From CAYMZB01 sp964394845 (GTDB taxonomy: Bacteria > Patescibacteriota > Microgenomatia > Daviesbacterales > UBA10151), in contig CAYMZB010000058.1 in the NCBI GenBank assembly GCA_964394845.1, positions 1 through 10,335 of the forward strand: 10,335 bases of DNA. The letters run 5' to 3'. The notes under the pieces were generated by a model that worked only from the letters and a program-made list of their open reading frames with translations, searched no databases and was not told the DNA's origin. This document shows, piece by piece, positions 1 through 3,878 of the stretch. Within the stretch, counting starts at the first letter, position 1; every line of letters begins with the position of its first letter. Made by a program: the position numbers and the translations under genes.

Positions 1-1
1 T

Positions 2-853
2 AATACCGGCAACCTTAATCATTTAAATGCTAATCATCTAAACGCTCTGTGGACTTCAGATGTAATCGGCAGGCTTGCGTATAACGGGCTGGATTTTATT
101 ACGAGGTATGAAGGATACGGCGGGCAAAATTATTCAATGATTTATCCGGATAATGTTAATACCCCAACAGCATTATTTGTAAGGCCCCCATATTATGCCT
201 ATTACATGTATAACAAGTACTTTGGTGATCAGCTGGTTGCATCCTCAACAACCAACCCGGCTGAAATTTCGATTTGGGCTTCAAAAGACAGTAAAGACCC
301 GGGCAAATTAAAGCTCCGCGTTACAAACCTTACCGCCTCTCCTATCACAATTCCTGTAAATATCACGGGTTTTAATGCAAATAGTGCACAAATTTATTCT
401 TTAACAAGCACAAATCCTACAGATGCGTCTTTTGGGTCTATTTTACAAAACTCAGCCACCAATCTTAACGGAGTTAAACTAAATGGTGCTAATATCGCCC
501 AATCTGCGCAAGCGATAACCCCAACTAATCTTTCAATTTCAGGCGGATCTTTCAGCTACACATTTCCTGCATATTCTACTGTTGCAATGGTCCTTTCAAG
601 CTCTGCCCTGCCATCTTCTTCACCTTCACCTTCTCCTTCACCATCTCCATCTCCATCTCCTTTACCATCACCATCACCGGTACCCGGGGATATCGACGGA
701 AACAGGAAAGTGGATATTTTTGACTATAACTTAATATTGACTGATTTTGGAAAATCTGACCTTGTCTCACTGCGGTCTGATCTTAATAAAAACGGAAGGG
801 TAGATATATTTGATTACAACATAGTACTTAGCAACTTTGGTAAAAAAGGCTAA
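2..853 (+). CDS. C-terminal part of a secreted glycoside hydrolase-like protein with Ser-Pro linker and dockerin (5' truncated)
   Basis: The frame is open from base 2, so the start lies outside the window and 283 residues are visible. The first part, with WTSDVIGRLAYNGLDF and RPPYYAYYMYNKYFGDQLV, resembles the end of a (beta/alpha)8 clan-A-type glycoside hydrolase domain. It is followed by a beta-sandwich-like region of about 110 residues (ISIWASKDSK to YSTVAMVLSS). A Ser-Pro linker is encoded at about 611-685. The last 55 residues form a dockerin with two calcium-type loops, DIDGNRKVDIFD and DLNKNGRVDIFD, which have Asp/Asn at loop positions 1, 3, 5, 9 and 12. The dockerin and linker are clear. 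The hydrolase assignment and any substrate are inference, because the catalytic region is not visible. The next gene starts 9 nt downstream and ends in a near-identical dockerin, so the two are probably co-transcribed and used in the same envelope complex. Confidence 0.8.
   Translation, partial: NTGNLNHLNANHLNALWTSDVIGRLAYNGLDFITRYEGYGGQNYSMIYPDNVNTPTALFVRPPYYAYYMYNKYFGDQLVASSTTNPAEISIWASKDSKDPGKLKLRVTNLTASPITIPVNITGFNANSAQIYSLTSTNPTDASFGSILQNSATNLNGVKLNGANIAQSAQAITPTNLSISGGSFSYTFPAYSTVAMVLSSSALPSSSPSPSPSPSPSPSPLPSPSPVPGDIDGNRKVDIFDYNLILTDFGKSDLVSLRSDLNKNGRVDIFDYNIVLSNFGKKG
611..685 (+). repeat. Low-complexity Ser-Pro linker tract
   Basis: Tandem TCN-CCN codons (tcaccttctcc, ccatctcc and variants) encode an unbroken Ser-Pro run between the beta-sandwich-like region and the dockerin. 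This kind of flexible extracellular linker joins modules of secreted enzymes. Synonymous third positions vary, which suggests selection on the peptide and not only recent slippage. Confidence 0.85.
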
Positions 854-862
854 ACTTAAAAT

Positions 863-2293
863 ATGCAGAAAGGTTTTGCGCAATACCTCATTGTTTTATT
901 AATCGCTATCGGTATCGGCTTAGGTGTATTTTTAATCCAAAAACAAACACAGCTTTTCCCGCAGGCTGCGACTCCTTCTCCCTCACCTAGTTCTTCCCTG
1001 CCTCCCATAAAAATCATGCCTTTAGGAGACTCTATCACCTGGGGTGTCAGGGCTGGGGCGTGTTGTTTGGGTGCCGATCCAGACCTTGCTGGATATAGGT
1101 ATTACCTTCATAAAAGCTTATCCATTGCCGGGTTATCGCCTGATTTTGTCGGGTCTTTACAGTCTGGACCAGCTGATTTAATTGATAAAGATCATGAGGG
1201 ACATAATGGCTGGGGAATTGGTTTGTATAGCGATAAAAGCCTATCCGCGGTTTATGAAAATATAGATTCCTGGATGGATGCACAAAACCCTGATGTTATC
1301 CTGATGATGCTTGGCATAAACGACCTGGCTCAGCCTTTACTGGCCATAGATATCCCAACTGCTCCCCAAAGGTTAGGCATGCTTATTGATAAAATTTTTG
1401 CTAAAAAACCTTCTGTTTATTTATTCGCTGCTACAATTCCTCCAGCTGATGTAATAACTCCAACTATCGTAGAGGATGTCAGGGTTTTTAATACCGCAGC
1501 TGTTTCAGTTATAAACAGCAAAAGAGGGCCGGGGAGAAAACTGGAACTCGTTGATGTTTATGCTAATTTGACCATGGCTGATATTTCTGATCACGTCCAC
1601 CCAAATGAAGCAGGGTATCTAAAAGTTGCTAATTTATTTTACCAGGCTGTTATCAATAATTTACCCTCAGGCTACAATTTGAATAAACCAACTATAAATA
1701 TTGCCCAAAACCAGATCGGCAAAGGAGGTAGTGTAACAGTTAGCTGGAATAACGTAGTTTATCCTTTTGGTACTGATTTTATTGGCCTCTATATCCCTGG
1801 CTCTGTAGACGAGCACAACTATAAAGATTTTAGGTTTACCTCAACCTGTGCTAAGGATACGATTTCTGCACAAGCCAGTACTCCAAAAAGTTCCGGCAGC
1901 TGCGATTTCCCTATTGACCAACTTGGCCAATATGAGTTCAGATTATTTTCGCAGGGAAGTTATTTAAAACTTGCAACTTCCACTATTGTTAATGTAGTTG
2001 ATTCTACTCCTACTCCATCTCCGTCCCCATTATCTTCTCCTTCACCATCTCCGTCTGTAGCAGTATCTCCATCCGCGTCACCTTCACCATCTGTATCAGT
2101 CTCGCCGTCTCCATCACCTTCACCGTCACCTAAACCCGGTGATATTGATGGCAACGGAAAAGTAAATATTTTTGACTTTAGCCTATTCTTGTCTGATTTT
2201 GGTAAAAAAGGCCAGAATTTAAAAGCTGATTTTAACAATAACGGTAGAGTAGATATCTTTGATTTTTCAATAATGCTTTCAAATTGGGGATAG
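863..2293 (+). CDS. SGNH/GDSL-family hydrolase with N-terminal anchor, beta-sandwich domain and C-terminal dockerin
   Basis: This 476-residue protein starts with a hydrophobic segment (about residues 8-25, YLIVLLIAIGIGLGVFLI), either a signal peptide or a membrane anchor. A short Pro-Ser stretch follows. The SGNH fold has block I GDSITWG with nucleophile Ser57, a block II-like NGWG near 115-118, block III GIND (Gly151, Asn153) and block V DHVHP with Asp243 and His246. The family hydrolyses esters, commonly acetyl groups on polysaccharides, or lipids. The substrate is not evident here. Residues about 270-380 look like a beta-sandwich of the kind in which SVTVSWN and DFIGLY occur. A Ser-Pro linker (about 380-425) and a dockerin with loops DIDGNGKVNIFD and DFNNNGRVDIFD follow. 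There is no Shine-Dalgarno before the ATG, which lies 9 nt after the upstream stop, consistent with coupled translation. A deacetylase helping the upstream hydrolase is plausible but inferred. Confidence 0.9.
   Translation: MQKGFAQYLIVLLIAIGIGLGVFLIQKQTQLFPQAATPSPSPSSSLPPIKIMPLGDSITWGVRAGACCLGADPDLAGYRYYLHKSLSIAGLSPDFVGSLQSGPADLIDKDHEGHNGWGIGLYSDKSLSAVYENIDSWMDAQNPDVILMMLGINDLAQPLLAIDIPTAPQRLGMLIDKIFAKKPSVYLFAATIPPADVITPTIVEDVRVFNTAAVSVINSKRGPGRKLELVDVYANLTMADISDHVHPNEAGYLKVANLFYQAVINNLPSGYNLNKPTINIAQNQIGKGGSVTVSWNNVVYPFGTDFIGLYIPGSVDEHNYKDFRFTSTCAKDTISAQASTPKSSGSCDFPIDQLGQYEFRLFSQGSYLKLATSTIVNVVDSTPTPSPSPLSSPSPSPSVAVSPSASPSPSVSVSPSPSPSPSPKPGDIDGNGKVNIFDFSLFLSDFGKKGQNLKADFNNNGRVDIFDFSIMLSNWG
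2000..2137 (+). repeat. Low-complexity Ser-Pro (Val/Ala) linker tract
   Basis: Imperfect repeats of ccatctccg and tcaccttca type code for a Pro-Ser-Val-Ala linker of about 46 residues between the beta-sandwich-like region and the dockerin. It is longer and more diverged than the linker in the preceding gene. The long open frame on the opposite strand here is a by-product of this composition. Confidence 0.85.
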
Positions 2294-2294
2294 C

Positions 2295-2322
2295 TTGAAA
2301 TTATATACAAAACCGGTATAAT
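2295..2322 (+). promoter_or_regulatory. Promoter of the RelB/RelE-type pair (leaderless)
   Basis: TTGAAA (2295-2300), 16 bp, then a perfect TATAAT (2317-2322). The antitoxin ATG is at 2329, so the expected +1 falls on or next to the A of the start codon. No Shine-Dalgarno could be transcribed, so a leaderless mRNA is expected. The promoter begins immediately after the stop of the SGNH gene. Confidence 0.75.
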
Positions 2323-2328
2323 TGTATT

Positions 2329-2652
2329 ATGCAAAGAGTAACCGTGCAGGTCCCTATGAGTAAAGATTTAAAAGAAAAAGCAGAAATTGCCTCCTCTGAT
2401 TTGGGGTTTTCCTCCCTTCAGGAAACAATCAGGGTTCTTTTGACTAAGCTGTCAAGACGCGAATTTAGCATCAAAGTCGAAGAAAATGCTGAGGAAATAA
2501 CCCATCTTTCCAAAGCTGCTGAGAGAAAATTCAAAAAAGCGCAGGAGGATATCCGGGCTGGTAGAGTTTCTCCTCATTTTAAAAATATAGATAAAGCAAT
2601 TGCCTGGTTAAATGATCCAAAAGCCAAATACCAAAATGGAGATAGTGTTTAA
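2329..2652 (+). CDS. RelB/DinJ-type antitoxin, ribbon-helix-helix
   Basis: This 107-residue protein should be the antitoxin that binds and neutralises the toxin encoded next to it and represses their promoter. Residues 1-45 have the pattern of a ribbon-helix-helix DNA-binding domain: a short strand (RVTVQVPM), a first helix (KDLKEKAEIASSDLG), a turn, and a second helix starting at SSLQETIRVLLTKL. The rest is charged and helical, and probably wraps the toxin. The ATG at 2329 is supported by the promoter 6 nt upstream. The reading frame overlaps the toxin frame, as is usual for such pairs. Family assignment rests on fold pattern and neighbour. The exact subfamily (RelB, DinJ or a related type) is not certain. 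Confidence 0.8.
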   Translation: MQRVTVQVPMSKDLKEKAEIASSDLGFSSLQETIRVLLTKLSRREFSIKVEENAEEITHLSKAAERKFKKAQEDIRAGRVSPHFKNIDKAIAWLNDPKAKYQNGDSV

Positions 2653-2896
2653 TGCAAGTTTCCGAAAAGCATACCACAAATCAACCCTCAAATTAAGAAA
2701 AGCTTTTGATACGCGCCTAAAACTTTTTAAACGAGACTCCGATTACCCGCTTCTGCACGATCATAAGTTAACAGGTAAATTACAAGGATACAGAGCTTTT
2801 TCTGTCACAGGAGATGTACGAACTGTATACTATGTCAAAAATAATACTGCCTATTTTGTAGATATCGGAACCCATAATCAGGTTTACGGCATCTAA
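2636..2896 (+). CDS. RelE/YafQ-type mRNA interferase toxin
   Basis: This is a small basic protein of 86 residues from the ATG at 2636. An in-frame ATG at 2612 would add 8 residues (MIQKPNTK). I prefer 2636 because the protein then begins with the strand MEIVFNASFRKAYHK typical of the family. The RelE/YafQ/ParE fold is suggested by this start, the long charged helices, LLHDHKLTGKLQGYRAFSVTGDVRTVYYV and the final strand FVDIGTHNQVYG. YafQ-like members use a late His and Arg/Asp residues for ribosome-dependent mRNA cleavage. HDHKL, GDVR and GTHNQVY are the matching stretches here. The frame overlaps the antitoxin by 17 nt and has no Shine-Dalgarno, so translation is probably coupled. ParE-like gyrase poisoning is a less likely alternative. 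Confidence 0.82.
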   Translation: MEIVFNASFRKAYHKSTLKLRKAFDTRLKLFKRDSDYPLLHDHKLTGKLQGYRAFSVTGDVRTVYYVKNNTAYFVDIGTHNQVYGI

Positions 2897-2905
2897 AATC
2901 CGTGC

Positions 2906-2935
2906 TTGACATAACTGCTTCAGGTTTGGTAATAT
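2906..2935 (+). promoter_or_regulatory. Promoter of the first attenuator unit
   Basis: A perfect TTGACA (2906-2911), an 18-bp spacer and TAATAT (2930-2935) predict a +1 near 2942. Unlike the other promoters here it gives a leader of about 30 nt that carries the Shine-Dalgarno AAAGGAG (2955-2961). That element is partly enclosed in a small hairpin, AGCTTC (2945-2950) with GGAGCT (2958-2963), which is followed by five Ts and so could itself pause polymerase. Confidence 0.75.
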
Positions 2936-2972
2936 TTTAAATACAGCTTCCTGCAAAGGAGCTTTTTAAAAA

Positions 2973-3065
2973 ATGATAAACAATAATTCATCCTTAATTA
3001 GCCTTCTTAACCTCAACTTAGTTGAGGCCGTACTCGTTTTGAGTGCGAAGGGAGGCACTTTTTAA
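2973..3065 (+). CDS. Leu/Val-rich attenuator leader peptide
   Basis: This is a 30-residue ORF, with AAAGGAG 11 nt upstream of its ATG. Residues 8-23 read LISLLNLNLVEAVLVL after the two serines, and the peptide ends SAKGGTF. Seven of 30 codons are Leu (tta, ctt, ctt, ctc, tta, ctc, ttg), three are Val and two are Ile. This composition and the terminator-antiterminator structure just downstream match leader peptides that sense charged Leu or Val tRNA by ribosome stalling. The ORF contains a perfect hairpin, CCTCAAC-TTA-GTTGAGG (3011-3027), and a second small stem (3030-3046). Its last codons form the antiterminator strand GGGAGGC (3050-3056). The TAA stop lies inside the stem CTTTTTAAG (3058-3066). 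A ribosome at the stop would mask GGGAGGC and favour termination. One stalled at codons 11-16 would leave it free. No function as a free peptide is expected. Confidence 0.75.
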   Translation: MINNNSSLISLLNLNLVEAVLVLSAKGGTF

Positions 3066-3112
3066 GAAATAAATCTTAAAAAGAAAAGGAACTTAGCCTC
3101 CCAAACGGGAGG
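3050..3112 (+). promoter_or_regulatory. Attenuator 1: antiterminator/terminator switch
   Basis: GGGAGGC (3050-3056) is fully complementary to GCCTCCC (3096-3102). Between them CTTTTTAAG (3058-3066) pairs perfectly with CTTAAAAAG (3075-3083) around the loop AAATAAAT, giving a long antiterminator. The same CCTCCC (3097-3102) pairs with GGGAGG (3107-3112) to form the terminator, so the two structures exclude each other. The downstream strand repeats the sequence of the upstream strand, which is the hallmark of such a switch. A second copy of the whole arrangement precedes ilvB. Confidence 0.8.
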
Positions 3113-3120
3113 TTTTTTTT
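3097..3120 (+). terminator. Intrinsic terminator of attenuator 1
   Basis: CCTCCC, loop AAAC, GGGAGG, then eight Ts (3113-3120). It lies after the leader peptide and before the 99-residue gene, so it should decide whether that gene is transcribed. Confidence 0.85.
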
Positions 3121-3149
3121 GAGCTTTTTTTAGAAAAAAGTTAAACCAG

Positions 3150-3181
3150 CCCGCATTGCTACGCAAGGCGTTGCAGGCGGG
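3150..3181 (+). other. Structured 5' region before the 99-residue gene
   Basis: CCCGC (3150-3154) pairs with GCGGG (3177-3181). Inside, GCAA (3163-3166) can pair with TTGC on either side (3156-3159 or 3171-3174), giving two alternative inner hairpins. An A/T-only hairpin (3124-3140) precedes it. The outer stem ends 2 nt before the Shine-Dalgarno AAAGGAGG (3184-3191), so it could affect ribosome access. A regulatory role is inference. Confidence 0.45.
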
Positions 3182-3198
3182 AGAAAGGAGGAAAAAAT

Positions 3199-3498
3199 AT
3201 GTCAAAACAAGATACAAGGGTTGGAACATGGAATGTGGTAGACACACATCCTATTATTAAACCTGTTTGTTGTGCCCCCCCTAAACGGGAGGCTTGGCTA
3301 AGACGGGCAGGATTAATTGTTGAAGGTAATCATGGTCATATTACTAGAATTGGTAGAAAAAATATTGCATCTTTTCCAGTAAGAGCAGTAGTTTTTAAAG
3401 ATAAATTAGCTACTCCCGACGAACATATTGCAACTGCTTTAGTACCTGCAGTAGATAAGAAAGCAATTATTAGAACCATTATTATTATGGGTAGTTAA
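3199..3498 (+). CDS. Unrecognised 99-residue protein under attenuator 1
   Basis: I do not recognise this protein. It has one of the best ribosome binding sites in the window (AAAGGAGG, 7 nt before the ATG) and codon use like that of ilvB, so it is very probably translated. Visible features are an N-terminal polar stretch (MSKQDTRVGTWNVVDTHP), a Cys-Cys pair in KPVCCAPPKR (about residues 23-32), a strand-rich middle (GLIVEGNHGHITRIGRKN, FPVRAVVFKDKL) with two closely spaced His, and a C-terminus rich in Ile (AIIRTIIIMGS). No signal peptide or membrane segment is seen. It is the first gene after the Leu/Val attenuator and lies upstream of ilvB, so a role in branched-chain amino acid supply or its control is a reasonable inference. 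It does not resemble the ACT-domain regulatory subunit IlvN/IlvH. Bases 3275-3292 resemble the attenuator terminator core, and the Ile codons at the end precede a hairpin. Confidence 0.75.
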   Translation: MSKQDTRVGTWNVVDTHPIIKPVCCAPPKREAWLRRAGLIVEGNHGHITRIGRKNIASFPVRAVVFKDKLATPDEHIATALVPAVDKKAIIRTIIIMGS

Positions 3499-3521
3499 TT
3501 AAAAACCTACCCAAATTTTTT
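3489..3521 (+). terminator. Possible weak terminator or processing hairpin after the 99-residue gene
   Basis: GGGTAG (3489-3494) pairs with CTACCC (3507-3512) over a 12-nt loop that includes the stop codon. It is followed by AAATTTTTT. The stem is short and the T-run is offset by three As, so termination would be partial at best. It lies directly after a run of Ile codons. Confidence 0.35.
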
Positions 3522-3538
3522 AGAAAGGAGAAGATTTT

Positions 3539-3688
3539 ATGGTAACAACTTTAATTGAAATAGATCTTCACCAAAGCATAAGGAAAGGATTGCAGATATT
3601 GCGAGAAAGTTATCACGATTTGAGGGACTTTTTAATCCATTTGATAGACCGAAAGGCTGAATGTTACCAGGCTAATTGCTACTATTGA
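3539..3688 (+). CDS. Unrecognised 49-residue small protein
   Basis: A short ORF with a good Shine-Dalgarno, AGAAAGGAG (3522-3530), 8 nt before its ATG. The product is predicted to be mostly helical and amphipathic (LIEIDLHQSIRKGLQILRES, then YHDLRDFLIHLIDRK), with a Cys/Tyr-rich end (ECYQANCYY). I recognise no family. It follows the 99-residue gene by 40 nt and should share its attenuator. Its last codons overlap the promoter of the second attenuator unit: TTGCTA lies over codons 46-48. The many Leu/Ile codons could reflect another leader peptide, but no terminator-antiterminator pair follows it directly, so a small structural, binding or toxin-like peptide is equally possible. Too short for a confident call on coding potential alone. 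The ribosome binding site is the main support. Confidence 0.55.
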   Translation: MVTTLIEIDLHQSIRKGLQILRESYHDLRDFLIHLIDRKAECYQANCYY

Positions 3689-3704
3689 CCGGGGAGTGTA
3701 TAAT
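3676..3704 (+). promoter_or_regulatory. Promoter of the second attenuator unit (leaderless)
   Basis: TTGCTA (3676-3681), 17 bp, then a perfect TATAAT (3699-3704) preceded directly by TG. The Ile leader ATG is at 3713, 8 nt after the -10 box, so the +1 should lie at or within 2 nt of the ATG. The -35 box sits inside the end of the 49-residue ORF. Confidence 0.65.
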
Positions 3705-3712
3705 TAAAATCA

Positions 3713-3817
3713 ATGAAACATTTCAATACTAATTTAATCATTATTGCCTCAATTAAGAGCGTTAGCTCGCAAGCTACGCTTATCATTATTGGACGAAAGT
3801 CCGGGAGGCCTTTTTAG
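3713..3817 (+). CDS. Ile-rich attenuator leader peptide upstream of ilvB
   Basis: A 34-residue ORF starting MKHFNTN and holding two blocks, LIIIASI (residues 8-14) and TLIIIG (22-27), and ending GRKSGRPF. Seven codons are Ile. Such clustering upstream of an acetolactate synthase gene is the classic arrangement for attenuation by the level of charged Ile-tRNA, as known from ilv leader peptides in other bacteria. There is no Shine-Dalgarno, and the promoter position implies leaderless translation. A bulged 9-bp hairpin (3758-3780) lies between the Ile blocks. A GGAC-GAAA-GTCC tetraloop hairpin (3791-3802) follows the second block. Codons 31-33 make the antiterminator strand GGGAGGC (3803-3809), and the TAG stop sits in the stem CTTTTTAG (3810-3817). 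A ribosome stalled on either Ile block leaves GGGAGGC free. Confidence 0.8.
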   Translation: MKHFNTNLIIIASIKSVSSQATLIIIGRKSGRPF

Positions 3818-3861
3818 GGAAAACTCTAAAAAGAAAAGGAAACTAGCCTCCTAAACGGGGG
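3803..3861 (+). promoter_or_regulatory. Attenuator 2: antiterminator/terminator switch of ilvB
   Basis: GGAGGC (3804-3809) pairs with GCCTCC (3846-3851). Between them CTTTTTAG (3810-3817) pairs perfectly with CTAAAAAG (3826-3833) around GGAAAACT. The competing terminator uses CCTCC (3847-3851) with GGGGG (3857-3861). The layout, the AAAAGGAA box and the (T)AAAC terminator loop match attenuator 1, although loop sequences and the stop codon differ. Confidence 0.85.
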
Positions 3862-3868
3862 TTTTTTT
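3847..3868 (+). terminator. Intrinsic terminator of attenuator 2
   Basis: CCTCC, loop TAAAC, GGGGG (one U-G pair), then seven Ts (3862-3868). It ends 10 nt before the ilvB start codon, so it should gate ilvB transcription directly. Confidence 0.85.
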
Positions 3869-3878
3869 ATACCTAATT

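Noticed and set aside
611..685. CRISPR-like or variable-number tandem repeat
   Set aside because: The short repeats are in-frame Ser-Pro codons in a secreted protein, with no spacers.
1960..2334. 124-residue minus-strand open frame rich in Asp-Gly
   Set aside because: It is the antisense of the Ser-Pro linker and dockerin. The repetitive acidic product arises from the linker composition.
2942..3120. T-box riboswitch
   Set aside because: Terminator and antiterminator are present, and AGGGAGGCAC faintly recalls the T-box, but the conserved AGGGTGGNACCGCG sequence is absent and a translated leader with regulatory codons explains the layout better.
3150..3181. tRNA fragment or REP-like element
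   Set aside because: Only a short imperfect stem with alternative inner hairpins is present. No tRNA arms, and no second copy in the window.
3062..3247. 61-residue minus-strand open frame
   Set aside because: It lies over the attenuator terminator and the next gene's ribosome binding site, and its product is dominated by hydrophobic and Lys runs derived from the T/A tracts.
3199..3498. IlvN/IlvH regulatory subunit
   Set aside because: Size and context would fit, but the sequence has no ACT-domain pattern such as the N-terminal strand and GxxxxI(E/D)S motif.
3685..3704. TTGACC (3685-3690) as -35 box for the second attenuator promoter
   Set aside because: It is only 8 bp from TATAAT. TTGCTA at 3676-3681 has the proper 17-bp spacing.
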